NCBI RefSeq assembly: GCF_000600295.1
Contig: NZ_JEMG01000001.1
Location: 28,313-92,312, forward strand
Source: Hylemonella gracilis str. Niagara R
Lineage (GTDB): Bacteria; Pseudomonadota; Gammaproteobacteria; Burkholderiales; Burkholderiaceae_C
Length of the DNA stretch: 64,000 nt
Direction of reading: 5' to 3'
In this document: positions 46,785 through 54,644 of the stretch, in pieces
Layout: each line of letters begins with the position of its first letter
Position numbering within the stretch: position 1 is the stretch's first letter
Translations under genes and position numbers: made by a program
The notes under the pieces: model-generated
What the model saw: the letters and a program-made list of their open reading frames with translations, nothing else
Database searches by the model: none
Told to the model about the DNA's origin: nothing

Positions 46785-46931
46785 TTGGCCGGCTACGAGA
46801 CATTCGAAGATGTTGCCACGCGGCTACCGCGCTTCATCGAAGAGGTCTACAACGCCAAGCGGCTCCACTCCGCACTCGGCTACAGATCACCCAACGAATT
46901 CGAATCTCAACTCGCTCAGCAAGTGGCTTAG
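46785..46931 (+). pseudogene. second IS3-family transposase 3' remnant
   Basis: The plus strand reads [20 protein letters not shown], then [20 protein letters not shown] and a TAG at 46929, the C-terminus of a different IS3-type OrfB (YNxKRxHSALGYxSPxEFE). It meets the preceding remnant with no spacer. Confidence 0.8.
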
Positions 46932-47050
46932 TTCCGACAAGCCTCTTGGTTCAGTCCGAGGGGTTCACTCCATTGGAATAGTAATTTCCATCCAAATTTG
47001 ACCCACGTAGGCCCTACCCTCCGAGCTTTAAACGCGGAGGGAAATTTGGA

Positions 47051-47324
47051 GTGATAGACGTGGCGACATTGAATGTCATCAGGCGTTGGGCACTGCGAGA
47101 ACAGATGTCCATTCGCGAGATCTCCAGGCGTACAGGCGTGGCTCGCAACACAGTGAAGAAGTACCTGCGGTCGGAGGAGACCGAGCCCACCTACACAAGG
47201 CGGGTCAGCCCAAGCAAGCTCGATCCCTATGCCGAGAAGCTGGCCAGTTGGCTAGGAATCGAGGCAACAAAATCGCGGAAACAGCGGCGCAATCTGAAGC
47301 AGATCTACACAGCCAAGCCTTATT
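47051..47324 (+). pseudogene. istA: IS21-family istA 5' fragment
   Basis: About 90 codons from GTG 47051: LNVIRRWALREQMSIREISR, RTGVARNTVKKYLRSEE, the N-terminal HTH of IstA transposases. Homology stops near 47320, where the frame runs into the 3' end of the next gene on the other strand. No rest of istA and no istB remain. The stretch just upstream (46985-47050) resembles an IS21 terminal region. Confidence 0.8.
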
Positions 47325-47561
47325 TCAGGCCATGCCGACCACATGACGCATGTTAACCCTCTCCATTGCCGTCCCAAGGTAGTCAGCCGAGCAGCCCTCA
47401 ATAAGACTGGCAACCCACCAAGCACCGAGTTTCAGTGCGATCTCCAGGGAATCCAACAGCTCGTCCTGGGCCGCGTCCGGACACTTGATATTGACCAGTT
47501 CACCTGTGTCGAGCACCAAGGTTGCGCGATAGTCACTCGATGAGGGGGTGCGGTTTTTCAT
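47325..47561 (-). CDS. small unknown protein
   Basis: 78 residues from ATG 47561, preceded by AAGAGA. MKNRTPSSSDYRATLVLDTG, ALKLGAWWVASLIEG. No family recognised. It has a proper ribosome site and sits beside the methyltransferase end of the defence operon, 200 bases away, in the same orientation. Whether it is intact is unclear, since an IS21 fragment abuts its 3' end. Confidence 0.5.
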   Translation of the reverse strand: MKNRTPSSSDYRATLVLDTGELVNIKCPDAAQDELLDSLEIALKLGAWWVASLIEGCSADYLGTAMERVNMRHVVGMA

Positions 47562-47763
47562 GTGATCTCTTTTCCAATGCATCGCTCTCACTAGATACGG
47601 CCCGCACTGAGTAGGACTAGCGTTTAATTTCTTTTTTTGAATCGACCTTGTAACCAAAGTGGTTGGTTAATTCAGCTAAAGGAAAGAGGTGTCCAATTAC
47701 CCCGGGGCGATTCACTTCCATCGTCAACTACCTCTGCTAGTTTGGCAGCGATATAGATGTTCC

Positions 47764-49353
47764 CTAACTACGGGATGACAACAAGAACTTGAGGACCGTT
47801 TTGGCGATCTTATTGGCGAGGAGAGGCGGAACCGCATTTCCGATCTGGCCATATTGCTCCGTCCGGCTCCCTTCGAAGAAGTAGTTGTCCGGGAAAGTTT
47901 GCAGGCGGGCGGCTTCGCGGACCGTGAGACTGCGACACTGCGAAGGGTCAGGATGAATATAGTAGTGCCCGTCTTTCTTGATGTGCGCCACGACAGTCGT
48001 GGAGGGGTCGCCTCCAACCTGGACGCGAAAACGGTCAGCAAAGGGGATGGATTTACTGTCCCCTTCGCCCGTAATTTCGTCTTCATCTTCGTCCCGCTTC
48101 AAATTTTCATGATCGGGCAGCATGCGTGGAGGATATGCTCGAAGCTTGGGGGAATAACCAGTGGATTTTGCGAAGCATGAAGCGAAGAGGTAGCGTTGAA
48201 GGTCGGTCCGCATGTGGCTTCGGGACTCGTGCTGGAGTACACCTCCTAGACGAGGGTCGATGAACCACTTCTTTAGTTCGTCCGGCATCGATCCAGTTGC
48301 CACGTTCTTCATTGGCATGAAGGCTGCGCCTGAACTGATATGCGCCAAAGCCTTCTTTTGACTGTCCGCCATCAAGGTTTCAATCCGCATTCGAATCGGC
48401 GACCGCCACATTTTGAGTCCTTGCGAAGCATCGCGCAGGACTCTAAGCCAGGCTTCGTACGAATCTGGCTCTTTCGACAACTTGCTGCGCAGAGCAGGTA
48501 AGCCGGCGAGTGCATCGTTGACGCAGACCTTGGCGCTCGACTTTTTCATGAGGAACCAACGCGGGTGGGCCTTTAGGTCCTGGGTTGATTCGGCCACATC
48601 AGATCGGATTCCGAAGAGAATGACACGGTGGCGACTTTGAGGAACGCCATAGCTGTCGGCCTCGATCACGTAGTCTTTGGGGCTGAGCTGTTCGCCAGCG
48701 ACCACAAGCGAACGCACATCGTAGGTCAGCCCCTCACTTGGCTGTCGCAAATCGGCGAGGATGCGGTCGAAGATGGGCGAGCCGCCATGCTTGGAATTGA
48801 GCATCCCCTTGACGTTCTCCATGACGAAGACCGCAGGCTTGAATTCCTGGATTATTCGGAGGTATTCGGTGTAGAGGAAATGGCGCTTGTCGGCCTCGAA
48901 CGCCTTGGGATCCTTGCCCCTCATTTTGGACCGGCCGGCGAGAGAGTAGGCTTGGCACGGCGGTCCGCCTATGAGCACCCATTCCCTATTGCCGCCAAGG
49001 GCTTCCCTGATCCAGCCGTCGATTTGTTCGTGAGGCGTCTTGCCTAGCTCGGCTAAGCGGGCCTCTTTAGCGGCTTCCTCGGCAGCCTCCTTGATGTCGG
49101 GATGCGCCAAAAACTGCTCGCGCTTGATCGAACCGCGGATGTAGTCGTAATAGGCCTGCGGGGCTTTGCCTTTGGGGAACTTTCGGAATAGTGCGCGCAG
49201 CATCAGCGTGCGATGGGCGACGGGATCTTTCTCGATCGACACTTTGACCGCGAATCGGCGCACGCCTGTCTTGTCCACGATGGACGAGAAGCCCTCGCAA
49301 AGTCCGCCGGGACCGGCGAACAAGTCGATCACCGGTATCTCACTGCGCGACAT
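47764..49353 (-). CDS. DNA cytosine-5 methyltransferase
   Basis: A 529-residue C5-methylase. Motif I VIDLFAGPGGLCEGF (about residues 8-22), motif IV GGPPCQAYS with catalytic Cys133, motif VI VMENVKG, motif VIII QSRHRVILFG, motif X YGQIGNAVPPLLA. The target-recognition region lies between about residues 250 and 440. Last gene of the eight-gene minus-strand operon; a 248-base gap upstream may give it its own promoter. With Vsr in the same operon it resembles a Dcm/Vsr pair, but the recognised sequence cannot be read from the protein. Confidence 0.95.
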   Translation of the reverse strand: MSRSEIPVIDLFAGPGGLCEGFSSIVDKTGVRRFAVKVSIEKDPVAHRTLMLRALFRKFPKGKAPQAYYDYIRGSIKREQFLAHPDIKEAAEEAAKEARLAELGKTPHEQIDGWIREALGGNREWVLIGGPPCQAYSLAGRSKMRGKDPKAFEADKRHFLYTEYLRIIQEFKPAVFVMENVKGMLNSKHGGSPIFDRILADLRQPSEGLTYDVRSLVVAGEQLSPKDYVIEADSYGVPQSRHRVILFGIRSDVAESTQDLKAHPRWFLMKKSSAKVCVNDALAGLPALRSKLSKEPDSYEAWLRVLRDASQGLKMWRSPIRMRIETLMADSQKKALAHISSGAAFMPMKNVATGSMPDELKKWFIDPRLGGVLQHESRSHMRTDLQRYLFASCFAKSTGYSPKLRAYPPRMLPDHENLKRDEDEDEITGEGDSKSIPFADRFRVQVGGDPSTTVVAHIKKDGHYYIHPDPSQCRSLTVREAARLQTFPDNYFFEGSRTEQYGQIGNAVPPLLANKIAKTVLKFLLSSRS

Positions 49354-49601
49354 CGATTGTTCTTTTCAAGTATCCAAACCAAGACCCATCCGAAACGCGG
49401 AGGGAAAGCCAAGGCCCAATTTCGGCAGGTTTGTATCTTATCTCGATATTCGAGGCCATTTTGATCTAAAGCAGACTGGCTAGACGAAGGCCGCGCCTGC
49501 CTCCGCAGAGGCCTAAGGCCGGCTCGCTTTTGCCAATACCCAAGCCTAGTCCCATAGGTCGCCTAATCGCTCCATGCTGCATTCTTCGGTCGGGTCTTGC
49601 C
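49354..49601. other. gap before the methyltransferase gene
   Basis: The only sizeable gap inside the defence operon (248 bases). It contains a small GC-rich hairpin (GCCTC, loop CGCA, GAGGC at 49499-49512) without a T-tract. It may hold a separate promoter or attenuator for the methyltransferase. Confidence 0.4.
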
Positions 49602-51383
49602 TTACTCAGTACGATTCCAAAAATCGTGGACGTAGAGCGTGGCGTCACCGATGCGAAACACGGCCGGCATCGGGTGAATTTGGGGCACTTGCCCGTACTC
49701 TTGGATCAGTCTGGCATGAATATCTTTCAACGTGCGCTCCGTAGGGCCGACTTCCGCACGGACTCGAGCGAACTGGGGCCAGACTGCCATAGCCAAGTCG
49801 GGCGCGTTGGTTTTGACGCCATAGCCTTGCGTACGGACAACCGCTCTCGATACCGCGAAGAGGAATATGCTCTTGGCCGCCTCACGCCGCTTCTTCTTAA
49901 GGCGAAGCGATTGGTCCAGCGCGGAAACGCCGTTCTCCTCGATCCACGACTTGAGCTTGTTGGCCCAATCTGTCAGTTCGGCCGATAGGTTCGCTGCCTT
50001 GCTTCGGAGTTGGCGCACATCGTTCATGGAATAGTCCTGCCACTTCAACTGGAAGAGTCCCACGTCGCCGGTTAGGCGGTCATAGACGACTGCGTCGATA
50101 TCCGTCAGAAGCGATCCGGCGCGGCGCAACTTGAGGCTGCCTGGGAAGCAGGCGTATCGATTGCCGCCGAACATGCGATACAGCTGGCCTCGCATCCACT
50201 CTTCACGGTCCAGCGCGACAGCATGCTCCGTTCTTTCATCCAGCCATTGGCGCTGGGTCTTGATGGCGACGAATGGATTGCGTGTGATGCACGAGACGGG
50301 CCTCAGGACAAAGCCGTTGCCCAGATCGAACAACAACGGAATCAGAGGGGTTGTATGGTCCGCCAGCTTCTTCACCTGTTCAGATGTCATTGCCAACACA
50401 TCGAAGGCGTGATGGACGACGTTGGCGGTTCTGTGGCTCATGAGGGAGATAGTTTCCTCTAGCTCCGCACGCGATGTCCAGATGGTCAGGCTCTGGGGCA
50501 GCGACACACGGTCAAACAGCCTTTTTCCCACTGTCACGCAAGCGAAGTGTTTTGCGTGGAGGCTTATGAGCGCTGCGCCGATGGCGACAATGTCGGCTCC
50601 GGTTATGGTGCCAAGCCTTGCCTTGGGGTGAATGCCAGCCGCCTCGCGCCAGCGCCCAGCCATGTCCATCGCCGCAGCCATGTAATGCTCGTCAACTTCG
50701 ATTCGGGCGTCGTAGGCCAACATCACGCCGCGTCCTGTGTCCCATGGTTTCACAAGCGGTTTGATGAGCTCCTCTAGGTCGGGCCTGAGCCAGCGCTTTG
50801 CTGGCGTGTCCTCGCGAGCCAAGTAGTTTCCCGGCATGTCGGGATAACGCAGCGCGTCTTGCATTGAAACCATAGACCACCCCGAGTCCGATGGTGACAA
50901 GTGTTCTTCTGCCGCCTTGAATCGGTCCATTTCAGCGGAGTCGGCGAATTGCGCTTTCGCCTCCGCGTCCATGCGGAAATGAAACTCGTTGCCTTCCCGG
51001 TCTATCTTCATGATGCCGCTATCGCCCAAGTCGGCGAGTCGACGCAGCAGCCCTACGATGCCGAGGTTCTGCATTAGCTCGGTCGCGTATTCACGAGATT
51101 GCTGAGTGCTCTCCATGAGAAGGAAAGCGCCGGGCTGCTCCAACGGGTCAAAGAGCTCGGCGATGGCTCGGTTCCACCCCCAATACATCAAGTCAAACGA
51201 TTGCGCGATTTGCTCGTTGTCCCCGATCACCGTCAGGGCATGGGTTCCCCAATAGTCCATCGTCCGGACAATTTCGACGAAGAGAATAAAACGCTCCGTC
51301 CTGTCTGTGGGAATGCGCTTAAGAACTCTTGCCAAATGGGCTTCGGCCAGGACTCTGAGGGCTTGCGCGGTCGGATCGGCCAT
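49602..51383 (-). CDS. unknown 593-residue protein with PD-(D/E)XK-like motif
   Basis: A long soluble protein I cannot assign to a named family. Around residues 426-450 it reads LLTDIDAVVYDRLTGDVGLF then QLKWQDY, which fits a PD-(D/E)XK nuclease core (D430 ... Q445-x-K447, with Gln in place of Asp/Glu as in several Mrr/VRR-type nucleases). The N-terminal 400 residues are mainly helical. It starts 3 bases after the vsr stop, so it is an integral operon member. Possible effector nuclease or DNA-recognition subunit. Confidence 0.65.
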   Translation of the reverse strand: MADPTAQALRVLAEAHLARVLKRIPTDRTERFILFVEIVRTMDYWGTHALTVIGDNEQIAQSFDLMYWGWNRAIAELFDPLEQPGAFLLMESTQQSREYATELMQNLGIVGLLRRLADLGDSGIMKIDREGNEFHFRMDAEAKAQFADSAEMDRFKAAEEHLSPSDSGWSMVSMQDALRYPDMPGNYLAREDTPAKRWLRPDLEELIKPLVKPWDTGRGVMLAYDARIEVDEHYMAAAMDMAGRWREAAGIHPKARLGTITGADIVAIGAALISLHAKHFACVTVGKRLFDRVSLPQSLTIWTSRAELEETISLMSHRTANVVHHAFDVLAMTSEQVKKLADHTTPLIPLLFDLGNGFVLRPVSCITRNPFVAIKTQRQWLDERTEHAVALDREEWMRGQLYRMFGGNRYACFPGSLKLRRAGSLLTDIDAVVYDRLTGDVGLFQLKWQDYSMNDVRQLRSKAANLSAELTDWANKLKSWIEENGVSALDQSLRLKKKRREAAKSIFLFAVSRAVVRTQGYGVKTNAPDLAMAVWPQFARVRAEVGPTERTLKDIHARLIQEYGQVPQIHPMPAVFRIGDATLYVHDFWNRTE

Positions 51384-51386
51384 GGC

Positions 51387-51845
51387 TCAGACTCGCGACG
51401 ACGCGCCGATCTCGCCAAGTGGCTCGCTGCCTTCAATCCAGGCGCTCATGGCGGCTTGCAGGTCAGCGGCGGCGTGAACATCCCGCGTTGAGCATTCCCA
51501 AACGCACAGCACCCTCCAGCCCTGCTCGCGAAGCTTCGCGGCGGCGCGGCTGTCGCGCGCGGCGTTGGCCTCGAGCTTGACCTTCCAGAACTCTGGACGG
51601 GTGGAAGGCATCTTGGCAAAGCGGCACCCTTGGTGGAGGTGCCAAAAGCAACCGTGGACGAAGATGGCAACGCGGCGGCCCGGCATGACGATGTCAGGTG
51701 AGCCGGACAAGTCCTTTCGGTGCAGCCGGAAGCGGTAGCCGGAGGCGAAGAGCATTCGGCGGACGATCAGCTCCGGCCTGGTGTCCTTGCCCTGGATACC
51801 CGACATCATCCGGCTTCGGACATGGGCGGGCACCACATCGACCAT
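51387..51845 (-). CDS. vsr: very short patch repair endonuclease (Vsr)
   Basis: A 152-residue Vsr-family nuclease. The E. coli Vsr active-site residues appear at the same numbers: E25 (DTRPE), D51 (SPD), H64 and H69 (VHGCFWH). MSGIQGKDTRPELIVRRMLF and SGSPDIVMPGRRVAIFVHGC are diagnostic. Vsr nicks next to T:G mismatches arising from deamination of 5-methylcytosine, consistent with the C5-methylase in the operon. In defence operons Vsr-like proteins may also act as nicking effectors. Confidence 0.95.
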   Translation of the reverse strand: MVDVVPAHVRSRMMSGIQGKDTRPELIVRRMLFASGYRFRLHRKDLSGSPDIVMPGRRVAIFVHGCFWHLHQGCRFAKMPSTRPEFWKVKLEANAARDSRAAAKLREQGWRVLCVWECSTRDVHAAADLQAAMSAWIEGSEPLGEIGASSRV

Positions 51846-51858
51846 GGATCGCGCGACC

Positions 51859-53646
51859 TCAGGCCGTCTTCACTTCGGGGATGTTGGCGGCAGGCGCAGA
51901 GTAGGTCGCGCCAAGAACAGCCGCCTTGCACTCAGGCTTCTTGGCCCACTCGGACACCATCTTGCCGTGGGCGCTTTCGCGCAGCGCGTCGTTGACCTCC
52001 CTGGACCATGTCGCTATCTGCCTCAGTAGCTCAGGCGACAGGGCTTGGTTGTTCCAAATCCTGTCGAGGTCGATCCGGTCGCCAAGCTGCTGGGCCAGCA
52101 GCGAGACCGTGTACGTGGCGACGTTGACTTGGAAGGCTGCAAACATAGGCCGCATCAGCTTTTGGGCGTCGCGGTAGATTTTGGCCTTGACCATCATCGC
52201 CTTGAAGTCGGCCACCTTCGGCTCGGGGATGTCCTGCCCATAGGTGGCGGTCAGCTCCGCCATGAACTTGTCGAAGTTCTTCTGTGTGCCCAGGCTGACC
52301 ACGTCGGGTTTGACATCCCAGGTGTTGAGGTAACGAGCCAAATCAGTCTTGGTGATGCGCCGAGCAGGCGGGATCGACTCTTTAAGGGCTTTGAGCTTGG
52401 CAGGGGTGTTGCCGGAGAGCGATAGCAGGGTGTTGTAGCTGCCGGCCGCGCGCTCGTAAAACCACTGGCTCACCCCATCCGGGCAATAGACGCTGCGCGA
52501 GAGCTTCTCGATGGCGATGTGGAAAGGCTTGTTGGCCGACAAGTCCGACTGCTTGACTGCGTTTTGACTGTTAGCGTATCGGGAGATGTCAGAGATCAGG
52601 GTCTCTTCCTGCACGGGGTCCTGGGTCCGCATCACGATGATCTTGGCCGGGACAAATACGCGGCTCAGATCGGTCTCGGGGAATTTCCGCTTGGTGAAGA
52701 AGATCGACGCCGTGGTCTGTCCTCCGTTCACGATTTGCAGGCCTCGGAGCAACGAGATGCTGTCGCTGCCGCTGGCAGACTTGACGAGCGCGATATGGTC
52801 GGCCACGACCACGATGCCGTTGTTGTAGGCCATGAAGCGCCCAGGATCGTACCGCAGCGTGCTCTGGATGCCCGCGTTGACACCTTTACCCTTAATACTC
52901 AGGAACGAGCGGACGTTGGCTTCGAGGAGGCGCGAGTCGAACTTGGCATACAGCGCCTGCAAGGCGATGGCGGGGATGGCCGCCAAGGCGTAGTCGTAGT
53001 CCTCACCGTCGCTGCCAGGGACGAATACGCAAGGCAGCGGCGCGCCGCAAAGCTCGTTGAAGTTGGCGATCAATTCGTCGCGCGGCTTGCCCTCGGACAC
53101 TTGCCGATAGAGGCGCTCGGTGTCCATAACCTCCAGGCGCACCGTTTTCCCATTAATCTCGCGCGGCTTGAAACTCTTAGTCTTGGCGACCTTGTCCGTC
53201 AGCACAAACACCCGAATCTGATCCAGGCCATCGTAGATTTGCTGGAGCTTGACGGCCAGCTCGCGCTCGTCACTCGAATCCTCGAGCTTGGCGGCCATGG
53301 TCCCGTTTGCGCACAAGGTTAGAAACCGCAAACACTGCTCCACGGCCGTCTTGGTGTCACCCTCGGGGATGTAGGCGATCTCCCTGACTCCCTCATACAG
53401 GCTGATGAACAAGTCGAGCTGGTCCTCGTCCTCGGAAATAGAGTAGCCGCTCAGGCGCAAGATGGCGTTGCCGGTCCGGCCCTTGTAATGGCAAACCACC
53501 GGGTCGTTGTAGGTCATACCAGCGTCGGCCAAGTGGTTCATGACGATGTCCGAGAAGACATACTCCTCGATGGGCATCTCTTCGCTGACTTGTGAGTCGA
53601 TGTCGTCTTGCAATTCGTTGAGAAACTCCAGAATCGCGGTGCTCAT
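51859..53646 (-). CDS. AIPR-family protein
   Basis: A 595-residue protein from ATG 53646 (ATGA overlap with the upstream gene). It has the AIPR (abortive-infection phage-resistance) core: MAYNNGIVVVADHI (about residues 272-285) and LQIVNGGQTTASIF (303-315), then ISRYANSQNAVKQSDLSANK. AIPR proteins recur in phage-resistance and restriction-like operons, including those with Z1 and MORC-type ATPases. The biochemical role is not settled. Confidence 0.9.
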   Translation of the reverse strand: MSTAILEFLNELQDDIDSQVSEEMPIEEYVFSDIVMNHLADAGMTYNDPVVCHYKGRTGNAILRLSGYSISEDEDQLDLFISLYEGVREIAYIPEGDTKTAVEQCLRFLTLCANGTMAAKLEDSSDERELAVKLQQIYDGLDQIRVFVLTDKVAKTKSFKPREINGKTVRLEVMDTERLYRQVSEGKPRDELIANFNELCGAPLPCVFVPGSDGEDYDYALAAIPAIALQALYAKFDSRLLEANVRSFLSIKGKGVNAGIQSTLRYDPGRFMAYNNGIVVVADHIALVKSASGSDSISLLRGLQIVNGGQTTASIFFTKRKFPETDLSRVFVPAKIIVMRTQDPVQEETLISDISRYANSQNAVKQSDLSANKPFHIAIEKLSRSVYCPDGVSQWFYERAAGSYNTLLSLSGNTPAKLKALKESIPPARRITKTDLARYLNTWDVKPDVVSLGTQKNFDKFMAELTATYGQDIPEPKVADFKAMMVKAKIYRDAQKLMRPMFAAFQVNVATYTVSLLAQQLGDRIDLDRIWNNQALSPELLRQIATWSREVNDALRESAHGKMVSEWAKKPECKAAVLGATYSAPAANIPEVKTA

Positions 53647-54644
53647 AAGACTCCCAGTTTCTTCAATGCCAAATCGATGCCGATACCCGCGCCAAGCGCC
53701 TGCTCCAACTCCACGTGGTATTTTGCCCCGGTGACGCCTAGCGGCACGCTTCCCAGCGTGAGCCTTGGAAAGCCTGGGCCGACCTCGGCGAGCCGCATGC
53801 CCGCGTCGCTGAACTTGCGCGGATATTTGTCTGAGTGGGCGTCGAAGTAGCCGGCGGCGATGACCTTGTCGGAGAACATGCGCGCCGCGTCCGCGCTGCC
53901 GACGAGCTGTGCGCGCACGGACTCGACCCACTGCGGCAGGTTCAAACCAGAGGCGCTTTGGGCTAGGCGCGCTCCTGCCAGAAAGAGCGGCTGCAGCGTG
54001 GAGTCGTCGAGCTGGTTCAGTGAGCCGATGTGAGCCGGAAAGCCGATGGGCGAGACAGTGGCCTTGACCTCGATGGCACCGGTTCCGAGCTCGAAGTCCT
54101 GGTTGGCATCTTGCGGCCCCACCCATGCGTTCATGACCACATCGGGGGCCACGCCTGCGGCGATGATGGCCGACAGCACCGCGAGCTCGCCGACTAGGCC
54201 GATTTCGTTTTCAGGCGAGAGGACCTGCGCGCCTTTGCGCATGAATTCTTGCCAAGCGCGCACGCGTGCCAGAAAGGCTCTGGCCAGCCGCTGCGGGTTC
54301 GCCGTTCCTTCGGATTCCAACGCCACCACGACATCGCTGGCCATCGCCAGGAAGAGCTCGACGCCGCCGCTGAGTTTGCGCGTGAGCGCGAGCCAAGCCT
54401 TGCCATCGCCTAGATCGACGTGCTCGACCGCGAAGCCTTGGCCTTCGGGCAGCTTCTCGGCAGTCGGGATCGACAGGCCCGTGAAGCCAGCGAGGATGGC
54501 TTCCTCATTGTCGGGGCTGCGCCGGGCGGCCAAAAGCGAGCAACCTGGCGGAGACACGATGGGGATGGAGCTCCATCCAGCAGACGCGGCCGTGCCAGCC
54601 AAAGAGGCCCAGGCCATGACGATCTCCTCATTCGGACGCGCCAT
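53643..54644 (-). CDS. PD-(D/E)XK motif protein (DUF4420)
   Basis: A 333-residue protein with a nuclease core: GLVGELAVL (E153), QDFELGTGAIEVKAT (D183, E192, K194), the full E-D-ExK set. It matches the DUF4420 family that accompanies Z1 proteins. Its start overlaps the Z1 stop by 17 bases. The likely DNA-cleaving subunit of the Z1/GHKL machine. Confidence 0.88.
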   Translation of the reverse strand: MARPNEEIVMAWASLAGTAASAGWSSIPIVSPPGCSLLAARRSPDNEEAILAGFTGLSIPTAEKLPEGQGFAVEHVDLGDGKAWLALTRKLSGGVELFLAMASDVVVALESEGTANPQRLARAFLARVRAWQEFMRKGAQVLSPENEIGLVGELAVLSAIIAAGVAPDVVMNAWVGPQDANQDFELGTGAIEVKATVSPIGFPAHIGSLNQLDDSTLQPLFLAGARLAQSASGLNLPQWVESVRAQLVGSADAARMFSDKVIAAGYFDAHSDKYPRKFSDAGMRLAEVGPGFPRLTLGSVPLGVTGAKYHVELEQALGAGIGIDLALKKLGVL

